Source: Oscillibacter sp. (GTDB lineage Bacteria; Bacillota; Clostridia; Oscillospirales; Oscillospiraceae). From it: DNA of 42,984 nt. The notes beneath the pieces are model-generated. The model was not told the DNA's origin and searched no databases. It saw only the letters and a list, made by a program, of their open reading frames with translations. A program made the position numbers and the translations under genes. Below, piece after piece: positions 18,757 through 25,645 of this stretch. Every line of letters begins with the position of its first letter. Positions within the stretch are counted from its first letter, which is position 1. Where the stretch lies: the NCBI GenBank assembly GCA_017527365.1, contig JAFXQD010000072.1:1-42984 (forward strand). The letters are read 5' to 3'.

Positions 18757-19047
18757 CTAACGGGAAATGCTGTTTTGCAGGGATTCGAGGGCTTTCATCA
18801 TGCCCTTTTTCGTCCCCCAAGCGCGGCGGACGTTCTCCGGGTCGAGAATGCGGCAATGCTTCGTAAGCTCGTTTTGCTGTAAGCGCCATCCGTTGCTTTC
18901 GGCGAGCGTGTCCCACACCAACTGTCCGCCCATCGTTTGCGTGGGAAAATTGGGAAGCGAAATCTCCGAATCAAGAACCGCGTTTAATTGGCGAACCAGC
19001 GTCGGCGTCGTGGAAATCGCGGCCAGCACGCCCACAAGATTGACCAT
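18757..19047 (-). CDS. Orphan 96-residue protein of unknown function
   Basis: I do not recognise this protein. It has 96 residues, no signal peptide and no clear membrane helix. The N-terminus is mildly hydrophobic (MVNLVGVLAAIS), the middle contains TMGGQLVWDTLAESNGWRLQ, and the end is Lys/Arg-containing and helical. It has an AAGGTGAT site before ATG 19047, a near-consensus promoter 62 bases upstream and a two-way terminator just beyond its stop. It is thus a complete single-gene unit, which argues that it is real. Opposite-strand frames here lack such signals. It could be a small regulator or the toxin or antidote of a lost partner; nothing in the sequence decides this. Confidence 0.7.
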   Translation of the reverse strand: MVNLVGVLAAISTTPTLVRQLNAVLDSEISLPNFPTQTMGGQLVWDTLAESNGWRLQQNELTKHCRILDPENVRRAWGTKKGMMKALESLQNSISR

Positions 19048-19108
19048 GTCAAAATCACCTTCCTATCGCATACGACGTTTTAGAATGCCCGAACTGCCAT
19101 TATTTTCC

Positions 19109-19137
19109 ATGATACGCCAAATCCGCGCATTTGTCAA
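19109..19137 (-). promoter_or_regulatory. Promoter of the orphan 96-residue gene
   Basis: On the minus strand TTGACA (19132-19137) and TATCAT (19109-19114) are exactly 17 bases apart, 11 of 12 consensus positions. The leader would be about 55 bases. Confidence 0.75.
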
Positions 19138-19163
19138 CATAAAACGCAACGGCGTATGCGCAA

Positions 19164-19769
19164 TTAGGGCGGAGATTCCAGATAAGCGATATACTCCATT
19201 GCCGCAGTTATGCGCGGACTGTTTGGAATCACGCCTAAAAAAACGGAATCCGTAAAACCGGCGTTTTGAAAAACAGGAAAGCGCGAAACGTCCGCGGCGT
19301 TCGTCTGATACGCGATTGTCGCAAGGTAGCCTTTTTCGGAAAGGAAATCATACGCCTCTTGATTCATCAGGATAACGTCAATTTGTTCCGCGTCTATCGC
19401 GGCCAGAAGTTTCAAGCGCGAGGCGTATGCGTATTGATGATTGGCGAGCGTGGGATTGTCGGAAAGATAAAGATTCTTATATAAGGACACCTCGCACTTC
19501 CGGACATCTTTTCCGGAATAACGGACAAAGCCTTCCGACAAGGCGCCCGCCGTGTCGTCGCTGACAACCACATTCGCGCACGCGACATATAGCAGGACTT
19601 CCTTCCGGGAGAAATGCCGATAAAGCCCGTAGCACAGGATATAGGCAAAAAGAAGCGTCAGGACAATGGGCAGTTTATAGTAAGAAAAGATGTAGTCCGC
19701 TTTTTGCGCCGCGCTCATACGGCGGAAGGCTTCCCGCCTGTCGGCGCGTTCCCGCGCTGTCAATTTCAT
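19164..19769 (-). CDS. Anchored extracytoplasmic protein of unknown function, partner of YesL
   Basis: A 201-residue protein I cannot name. The cytoplasmic N-terminus is charged (RERADRREAFRRM) with a KADYIFSYYK motif, then one membrane helix (about 34-52). The outer part (about 55-201) alternates short strands and helices and contains IDVILMNQEAYDFLSEKGYLATI, which reads like half of a binding-protein fold. Similar short proteins are often found beside YesL/DUF624 genes in Clostridia, from memory only. The start overlaps the yesL stop by four bases (ATGA), so the two are coupled. It is the last gene of the lacI operon; no clear terminator follows. Confidence 0.72.
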   Translation of the reverse strand: MKLTARERADRREAFRRMSAAQKADYIFSYYKLPIVLTLLFAYILCYGLYRHFSRKEVLLYVACANVVVSDDTAGALSEGFVRYSGKDVRKCEVSLYKNLYLSDNPTLANHQYAYASRLKLLAAIDAEQIDVILMNQEAYDFLSEKGYLATIAYQTNAADVSRFPVFQNAGFTDSVFLGVIPNSPRITAAMEYIAYLESPP

Positions 19770-20455
19770 GACGTTTCCTCATTGCTTTCCGCGTCGTCGC
19801 TTTCGGCGTTCCGGTCGTTCTCGGATAGGGTCGGGTCAAAGGAGCAGGCGCGGATTACTCCCGCAAGCAGATAGGAACTCAGCAGGGCGCATAAGCCTTC
19901 GCCGAAAATCAGTATGGGCGTAAACAGGCTGACCGCGATATAAAACATAGCAAAGTGAATGGCGGCGGTCAAAATCGTGCAGAAAAGATAATGCGTCCCG
20001 ATAAAAAAGGAGTTTTTCAACATTGCCCAGTTGGTATTGACGACGCTGGCAGTCAAGGGGAACACGTACATCAAAACAACGGCGTAAGCGATGGAGGCGG
20101 CGATTACCAGCGCGGAAACCAGCGTCCAGAGCACGGCGGCGGCGCCCTGCGAGGAGCGGAACAAATGATAAAGGATGTAGCCGTCTCCCGCTAAAAACAG
20201 CCCCGCGCCCAGAAGAATCAGCCAAAGGACGGTGGCCTGACGGAAATTCTCCCGGAAGGCTTTGAAAAACTGCCGCGTCAGATTGTTTTCGCGCTCGTTC
20301 ACGATTTTCAGCGCGACGGAATACAAAGCTGTCGTAGAGGCGCCTATCGTAAAGACGGGGACGCAACAAACGAACCAAAGGAGATTGAGATAACAACTGT
20401 ACGCGAGTTTTAAGAGGGTCTGGCTGAACGGGCTTTCGTAGAAAAAGAACTTCAT
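19766..20455 (-). CDS. YesL/DUF624 family membrane protein
   Basis: A 229-residue protein with five or six hydrophobic helices. The DUF624 hallmarks are present: NLLWFVCCVPVFTIGASTTALY at about 24-45 and FRENFRQATVLWLIL at about 68-82. The C-terminus is acidic (rich in Asp, Glu and Ser). The family is unproven in function but nearly always sits beside sugar ABC transporters of the LplB/YtcP type, as here. Its start overlaps the stop of the LacI gene (ATGA), with GGAGG inside that gene. Confidence 0.85.
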   Translation of the reverse strand: MKFFFYESPFSQTLLKLAYSCYLNLLWFVCCVPVFTIGASTTALYSVALKIVNERENNLTRQFFKAFRENFRQATVLWLILLGAGLFLAGDGYILYHLFRSSQGAAAVLWTLVSALVIAASIAYAVVLMYVFPLTASVVNTNWAMLKNSFFIGTHYLFCTILTAAIHFAMFYIAVSLFTPILIFGEGLCALLSSYLLAGVIRACSFDPTLSENDRNAESDDAESNEETS

Positions 20456-21513
20456 TTTTGATTGTCCTCCGGTTTTCCGCCTGCGGATTCCCTCCAGATG
20501 AGGTCTGTCTGCGTGATTATCGTCCGGTAATCCAGATTGGGCTCTTTGATTCTGGAAAGCAGGAGCTGCACGGCGGAAAACGCCATAATCTGCGTATGGA
20601 TATGGACGGTGGTCAGGGGCGGGGAAATCAGCCGGGATTCCGGGGAATCGTCAAAGCCGCACAGCCACGCGTCCTCCGGCACGGACTTGCCGATGTCCCG
20701 CAGGGCTTGCAAAACGTCCAGCGCCACAAAGTCGTTGGCGCACACAAAGACCTCCGGCAGTTCGGACATATTGCGGATTTGCTCCCGAATCTCCTCCCGC
20801 TCGTTGCTATTGACGCACTGCGCTTCGCCGACGGGCGCCCCGTTCATCAGCATGGCGACGCGGAACGCGGCGTAACGCTCGAAAAAAGACTGGCAGTGGC
20901 GGTAATTCCCCACGAATCCGACGCGCCTTTTCCCCCGGCGAACCATCTCCCCGACAAACTTCCCGATTCCCGACGCGTTTTCCATGGAAAGGAGGTCCGC
21001 CGACAGGGGGGCGTCCCCGAAAAAGGCGGGGGCGTCCACAAAAAGCGTAGGCAAGCCAAGGGCGCAAATCATTTCCGCGTAAGGGCGGTCAAAGACTTCA
21101 ATGCAAAGCACGGCGGCGGCGCGTTCCGGGCGGAACGTGGCGGGAAGAATCCGGTTTTTCAAATGCTCCTCCCGGATGCGGTGCGTGTTCATGACGTACC
21201 CCAGCTCCGAAATTTCCTGCTGGAAGCTGTCCAGCATGGGCGAGGCGAAATGGGAATGGCTCAAAAATTCGCCGCTCAAGAGCGCGATTTCCCGCCCGCC
21301 GCCCGCCTCGCGGGAAAAGTCCGGCGGCGCGGCAATGCCGGACACGGTGCGAAAATAGGAAAACTGTTTATAGCCCATTTCCACGGCTTTTTGCAGGATT
21401 CTTTCTCTTGTGGCGTCGGCGAGCCCGGCGCCGTTGTTGATGGCCTTTGAAACAGTGTTCCGGGAGACGCCGAGCTCGTCCGCAATATCTTGAATCGTCA
21501 CTTTTTTCCTCAT
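20452..21513 (-). CDS. LacI/GalR family transcriptional regulator
   Basis: A 353-residue DNA-binding repressor. The N-terminal helix-turn-helix and hinge are clear (VTIQDIADELGVSRNTVSKAIN, residues about 5-26). A periplasmic-binding-like effector domain follows, with VGFVGNYRHCQSFFERYAAF and VFVCANDFVALDVLQALRDIGKSVPED. It reads away from the sugar transporter operon and should sense a fructo-oligosaccharide or related sugar, by context. ATG 21513 has AAGGAGG; the open frame extends further upstream without a site. Candidate operator repeats lie in the shared intergenic region. Confidence 0.92.
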   Translation of the reverse strand: MRKKVTIQDIADELGVSRNTVSKAINNGAGLADATRERILQKAVEMGYKQFSYFRTVSGIAAPPDFSREAGGGREIALLSGEFLSHSHFASPMLDSFQQEISELGYVMNTHRIREEHLKNRILPATFRPERAAAVLCIEVFDRPYAEMICALGLPTLFVDAPAFFGDAPLSADLLSMENASGIGKFVGEMVRRGKRRVGFVGNYRHCQSFFERYAAFRVAMLMNGAPVGEAQCVNSNEREEIREQIRNMSELPEVFVCANDFVALDVLQALRDIGKSVPEDAWLCGFDDSPESRLISPPLTTVHIHTQIMAFSAVQLLLSRIKEPNLDYRTIITQTDLIWRESAGGKPEDNQK

Positions 21514-21607
21514 GGCGGCCTCCTTTTCGTTGCGAATCTTGCGCGGGCTTGCGCCGTGAAAGCCGTTCGGGGCGGGGGCGCCCCGACCTTGCGCATAGGC
21601 TTTCCCC

Positions 21608-21635
21608 ATTATACCATGAAACGGAAGTTTGTCAA
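21608..21635 (-). promoter_or_regulatory. Promoter of the lacI-yesL operon
   Basis: On the minus strand a perfect TTGACA (21630-21635) and a perfect TATAAT (21608-21613) are 16 bases apart. The predicted leader is about 90 bases. Confidence 0.8.
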
Positions 21636-21708
21636 ATCAAACGCGCAACATTTCCCGAACGCGCATTTCAAAACTTGCGAAATCTCACTTTTCCACAAAT
21701 TTTGGTTC

Positions 21709-21778
21709 GTGCATTTGTAACATGTCATGAATTGCATTTTGACAGCGAAAATCCATTGACAAAATTGTGCATTTGCAA
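21709..21778. repeat. Direct repeat GTGCATTTG(T/C)AA, candidate operator pair
   Basis: GTGCATTTGTAA (21709-21720) and GTGCATTTGCAA (21767-21778) differ by one base. The second fills most of the spacer between the -35 and -10 boxes of the transporter promoter, the classic place for repression. The first lies 58 bases upstream. Each half resembles a loose palindrome (TGCA core). Binding by the neighbouring LacI protein is inferred. Confidence 0.5.
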
Positions 21779-21784
21779 TATAAT
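21756..21784 (+). promoter_or_regulatory. Promoter of the sugar transporter-GH32 operon
   Basis: A perfect TTGACA (21756-21761) and a perfect TATAAT (21779-21784) stand 17 bases apart. The start is expected near 21791, leaving a leader of about 96 bases before the first permease. Such a strong promoter is normally held in check, consistent with the repeat inside it. Confidence 0.85.
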
Positions 21785-21790
21785 TCGCGC

Positions 21791-21886
21791 AGTCACGCTT
21801 CCCTGCTATGGAAAGGGAATCCGCGCAAAAGCCCGACGGTGCGCGTGAGCCGCGGGGAAGCGAATCTGTAGACAGGGAGGAATATT
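21791..21886 (+). promoter_or_regulatory. Structured leader with alternative pairings near the ribosome site
   Basis: The 5' segment CGCTTCCCTG (21796-21805) can pair in three ways that exclude one another: with AGGGAA at 21814-21819, with GGGAAGCG at 21855-21862 (eight perfect pairs), or with CAGGGA at 21873-21878, which is part of the ribosome binding site. A further five-pair stem (21822-21826 with 21841-21845) lies inside. This is the layout of a switch, but I match it to no known riboswitch family. Confidence 0.4.
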
Positions 21887-22828
21887 ATGGACAACTCAAC
21901 CTCTCCGGCGCAAGTCCGGGGGAAAAGCGGCGTCGTGCACAACACGCTTGTGTATATGCGCCAGCACTGGCAGCTATACGTCCTGTTCATTCTGCCTGCG
22001 TTTCTGCTCACGCTGATTTTTAAGTACATCCCTATGGGCGGCGTCCTGATTGCGTTCATGGACTACAACCCGTTCCGGGGGCTTCTGGGCAGCGAGTGGG
22101 TAGGCTTCGACCACTTCCAAAGGTTCCTGACATCCCCCGACTTCCTGAAATATCTGGCGAACACGCTGAAATTGAGCGTTTACGGGCTGTTGTGGGGCTT
22201 CCCGGTTCCGATTTTGCTGGCGTTCCTTCTCAACCGCATTCTAAGCAAGGGAATTAAGCGGAAAATACAACTGGTTCTGTATATGCCGAACTTCGTTTCC
22301 GTCATCGTCCTGTGCGGTATCGTTCGGATTCTGCTTTCCCCCACGGGCATGATTAACTCCCTTCTGGGCACTTCCACGAACTTCATGACCATGCCACAGG
22401 CGTTCCGGACAATCTATATCGCAAGCGGCATTTGGCAGGGCGCGGGCTGGGCGTCGATTATCTACACGGCGGCGCTGTCCAACGCGAGCAAGGACTTGAA
22501 GGAGGCCGCCGTGATTGACGGCGCGAACCTGATTCAGCAAATCAAAGCGGTGGAGTGGCCCGCCATTAAAGACACGGTTCTGATTCAGTTCATCATGCAG
22601 GTGGGCAACGTCATGAGCATCGGCTTTGAAAAAGCGTATGCCCTTCAAACCGACCTGAACCTGAACGCGTCGGAAATCATTTCGACTTACGTCTATAAAA
22701 AAGGTATCTTGGACGGCGATTACGGGTTCTCGACCGCCGTCGGGCTGTTCAACACCGTCATCAACGTGATTCTGCTGGTCTCTATGAATAAGATTGTGCA
22801 GCGGATGAACGAGGGCAAGGGCATTTGA
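21887..22828 (+). CDS. Sugar ABC transporter permease, LplB type
   Basis: A 313-residue inner-membrane permease with about six helices. The cytoplasmic EAA loop that docks the ATPase reads NASKDLKEAAVIDGANLIQQIKAVEWPAI at about 203-231. LplB-like features are the N-terminal FILPAFLLTLIFKYIPMGGV and the PFRGLLGSEWVGF loop. It forms a heterodimer with the next gene's product. GGGAGG precedes ATG 21887. No ATPase gene lies in the locus, so a shared MsmK-like ATPase is expected elsewhere. Confidence 0.92.
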   Translation: MDNSTSPAQVRGKSGVVHNTLVYMRQHWQLYVLFILPAFLLTLIFKYIPMGGVLIAFMDYNPFRGLLGSEWVGFDHFQRFLTSPDFLKYLANTLKLSVYGLLWGFPVPILLAFLLNRILSKGIKRKIQLVLYMPNFVSVIVLCGIVRILLSPTGMINSLLGTSTNFMTMPQAFRTIYIASGIWQGAGWASIIYTAALSNASKDLKEAAVIDGANLIQQIKAVEWPAIKDTVLIQFIMQVGNVMSIGFEKAYALQTDLNLNASEIISTYVYKKGILDGDYGFSTAVGLFNTVINVILLVSMNKIVQRMNEGKGI

Positions 22829-22843
22829 CGGGAGGCGGATGGA

Positions 22844-23743
22844 ATGAAGAAAAAAAGCGAGTTTGCCAAGTACCCCGCCGAGGACAAGGCCATTTTGATT
22901 GTGGGCTACGTCCTGCTGGGACTGTTCGTCATAGCGATTCTTCTCCCGATGGCGTATATCATTCTGGCGTCGTTCATCGAGCCCGTCACGCTCCAGAACA
23001 GCGGTCTGACGTTCGATTTCAGCAAGTGGACGCTGATGGCTTACGAGCGCGTCGTATCCAACGCGCAAATCTGGACGGGCTTCAAGAACGCCGTGATTTA
23101 CTCGGTTGTGTTCACCGTGCTGTCGGTCGTGATTACGCTTTTGGCGGCGTATCCGATGTCGCGGGCGGATTTTCGCGGGCGCGGCCTGTTCAACACGATG
23201 TTCATTATCACGATGTTCTTCGGCGGCGGGCTGATTCCGACCTACCTGTTAATCAGCAACCTCGGACTGCTGGACAGCATGTGGGCGGTCGTGCTTCCGG
23301 GCGCGTTCAGCGTGTGGAACATGATTATCGCCCGGACGTACTATCAGGGCGTCCCCCGCGACTTGCAGGAGGCGGCGGAAATCGACGGCGCGACGGAAAT
23401 GGTTTACTTCTTCAAGATTCTGCTTCCCGTCTGCACGCCCATTATCGCCACGCTCGCCATGTGGCAGTTTGTCGGCATGTGGAACAGCTACTTTGACGCG
23501 ATGATTTACCTGAACAGCGCGTCCAAACAGCCGTTGCAACTGGTGCTCCGCTCCATCCTGATTCAGAACCAGCCGGAGCCGGGCATGGTCTCCGACATGC
23601 AGTCCACGGCGGCGCGGGCGCAGTTGGCGGAACTTTTGAAATACGCCACAATCATCATTTCCAGCCTGCCCCTTATGGTTATGTACCCGTTCTTCCAGAA
23701 GTATTTCGACAGCGGCATTATGGCGGGCGCGGTCAAGGGCTGA
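22844..23743 (+). CDS. Sugar ABC transporter permease, YtcP/MalG type
   Basis: A 299-residue inner-membrane permease with about six helices, partner of the preceding LplB-type protein. Its EAA loop reads GVPRDLQEAAEIDGATEMVYFFKILLPV (about 169-196). The C-terminus YPFFQKYFDSGIMAGAVKG is typical for this branch. The gene begins 15 bases after its partner, with GGAGG before ATG 22844. Confidence 0.92.
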   Translation: MKKKSEFAKYPAEDKAILIVGYVLLGLFVIAILLPMAYIILASFIEPVTLQNSGLTFDFSKWTLMAYERVVSNAQIWTGFKNAVIYSVVFTVLSVVITLLAAYPMSRADFRGRGLFNTMFIITMFFGGGLIPTYLLISNLGLLDSMWAVVLPGAFSVWNMIIARTYYQGVPRDLQEAAEIDGATEMVYFFKILLPVCTPIIATLAMWQFVGMWNSYFDAMIYLNSASKQPLQLVLRSILIQNQPEPGMVSDMQSTAARAQLAELLKYATIIISSLPLMVMYPFFQKYFDSGIMAGAVKG

Positions 23744-23754
23744 GAGGCTTTTCC

Positions 23755-23779
23755 GGTTCGCCTCGTCGGGCGGCGAACC
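23755..23779 (+). other. Hairpin between permease and binding-protein genes
   Basis: GGTTCGCC (23755-23762) pairs fully with GGCGAACC (23772-23779). It is not followed by a T run. Such hairpins in ABC operons often protect the downstream mRNA so that binding protein is made in excess; that role is inferred. Confidence 0.4.
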
Positions 23780-23831
23780 CGTCCTTTCGCGTTGCCGTTG
23801 TGATGTTCATGTTAAGGAGGATGTATTAAGG

Positions 23832-25529
23832 ATGAAAAGAAGCAAGCGCGGCATTTTCCTGCGCGGCATGGCCTTGGCGCTGTGCCTGATGATGCTGGCG
23901 GGGGCTCTTGCCGGTTGCGGCGGCGGGGGCAATAACGGCGGCGGCGACGCCGTGAGCGACGGGGGCGGCGCGTCCGCCGAGGTTTCCCCCGAATCCCTGA
24001 CGCTTCCCCTCGCCGAAAAAGCCACCATTTACGGCTTGACCAATTTCCCCGCCGGGTCGGAGTCCGAACCCAACAACCGCACCATTTTCAAACGTCTGGA
24101 AGAGGCGACGAACGTCCACGTGGAATGGCGCACGATTCAAATGGACCAGTGGGCGGACAAGATTTCGCTGGAAATGGCGAACGCCAAAACGCTCCCGGAG
24201 TTTGTGTTCAACGCGCAGTTCAACGACACGGATTTGCTCAAATACGCCAAGCAGGGCGCGATTATCGCCTTGGAGGACTACATTGACGCCTATATGCCCA
24301 ATCTGCAAAAGGTGTTCGAGCAGGCCCCCGAATACCGCACCATGTGCACCGACGAAAACGGCCACATCTGGGCTTTGCCGTGGATTGAACAGCTCGGCTA
24401 CGAAAAGACCGCCATCCAGACCGTCGGATACATGAGCTATATCAACACCGCGTGGCTGGACTTCCTTGGGCTGTCCATGCCGACGACGGTGGACGAGTTC
24501 GAGGCGGTTCTTCTCGCCTTCCGGGACAACGCCGACGCGCTCAAAGCCCAGTTCAACGTGCAGGGCGACATTATCCCCATGTCCTGCATTATGAACGACG
24601 GCGACCAAGACCCCTGCATTCTGATTAACGGTTTCGGCGAGGGTATCGGAGACCCCGACCGGGGGCGCCACATCGCCGTGAACGACGACCGCCAAGTGGT
24701 CTGCACCGCCTCGCAGGAAGGCTTCAAAAAGGGAATCGAGTGGCTTCACAAGCTCTACGCCGAAGGTCTGATTGACCCGGAAGCGTTCACGCAGGAATGG
24801 TCGACCTATGTCGCAAAGGGCAAATCCGGGCGTTACGGCTGCTGCTTCTCGTGGGACATCGCCAACATCGCCACGCTCGACGGCTGGGCGCCGCTTCCGG
24901 CTCTGACCGCCGACACCAGAAACATCACGCCCGCCAACGGCTCTTTCACTTCCGGCTTTGACCGCGGCCGCTGCGTCGTTACCGCCGCCGCCAAAAACCC
25001 CGCCCTGATTTGCGTGTGGCTTGGCCAGATGTACGACCCGTTCCAGTCCCCGCAGAACAACTGGGGCACTTACGGCGAGGACGACGATTTCGACATTTTC
25101 GAGCTGGGAACCAACGACGCCGGGGAGCCTATGCTGAAACACGCGCCCTTGGGCGACGCGTCCCCGGTGGAAGTCCGCGAGGCGGAATCCGTCAACGGCC
25201 CGCTGGCGATTCTGGACTCTTATTATGATGTCTACGTCACCTGCCCCGACGACGCGCAGTACCGTTTGGACTGGATTAAGGACATTTACACGCCGGACAT
25301 GAACAGCAAGTACGTGTTCCCGAACGTGTTCATGAACGCCGACGACACCAAGACCATCTCCAACCTTCAGGCGGACATTTCCACCAGAATCAACACCGCC
25401 AAGTCCGACTGGGTCATGAACGGCTTCACGGACGCCGACTGGCAACAGCTTCAAACCGATTTGGAGGCGTACCGTCTGAGCGAATACCTGTCCATTTTCC
25501 AGAAGTATCTCGACGCCTATTACGCTTAA
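23832..25529 (+). CDS. Sugar ABC transporter substrate-binding lipoprotein
   Basis: A 565-residue extracytoplasmic binding protein. The signal peptide ends in the lipobox LAGC, with C29 as the lipidated cysteine, followed by a Gly/Asn-rich flexible stretch to about residue 50. The mature part is the large (500+ residue) type found with LplB/YtcP permeases, with NRTIFKRLEEATNVHVEW near its start and WYL-like helical segments at the end. It would capture fructo-oligosaccharides or similar fragments at the cell surface, by context. AAGGAGG (23814-23820) lies 11 bases before ATG 23832. Confidence 0.9.
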   Translation: MKRSKRGIFLRGMALALCLMMLAGALAGCGGGGNNGGGDAVSDGGGASAEVSPESLTLPLAEKATIYGLTNFPAGSESEPNNRTIFKRLEEATNVHVEWRTIQMDQWADKISLEMANAKTLPEFVFNAQFNDTDLLKYAKQGAIIALEDYIDAYMPNLQKVFEQAPEYRTMCTDENGHIWALPWIEQLGYEKTAIQTVGYMSYINTAWLDFLGLSMPTTVDEFEAVLLAFRDNADALKAQFNVQGDIIPMSCIMNDGDQDPCILINGFGEGIGDPDRGRHIAVNDDRQVVCTASQEGFKKGIEWLHKLYAEGLIDPEAFTQEWSTYVAKGKSGRYGCCFSWDIANIATLDGWAPLPALTADTRNITPANGSFTSGFDRGRCVVTAAAKNPALICVWLGQMYDPFQSPQNNWGTYGEDDDFDIFELGTNDAGEPMLKHAPLGDASPVEVREAESVNGPLAILDSYYDVYVTCPDDAQYRLDWIKDIYTPDMNSKYVFPNVFMNADDTKTISNLQADISTRINTAKSDWVMNGFTDADWQQLQTDLEAYRLSEYLSIFQKYLDAYYA

Positions 25530-25590
25530 TCCGGAAACAGTATCATTCATCATTCCGGGCTTAAAAGACAACTCCCTCTCGTTCTTTTTG

Positions 25591-25618
25591 GGGCGTCCGG
25601 AAAGCACTCCGGGCGCCC
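25591..25618 (+). terminator. Weak terminator or attenuator before the cytosolic GH32
   Basis: An 11-pair stem (25591-25601 with 25608-25618, one wobble) is followed by TTCTATTGTC rather than a clean T run. It probably lowers rather than stops transcription into the GH32 genes. Confidence 0.45.
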
Positions 25619-25645
25619 TTCTATTGTCATTTGGAGAAACTGTTT

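Noticed and set aside
21791..21886. Cobalamin riboswitch in the sugar-operon leader
   Set aside because: AAAGGGAA resembles one conserved block, but the leader is too short, the other conserved blocks are not recognisable and the genes are unrelated to cobalamin.
23826..25607. 593-codon open frame opposite the binding-protein gene
   Set aside because: Antisense shadow of a lipoprotein with clear signal peptide; no ribosome site or family signature.
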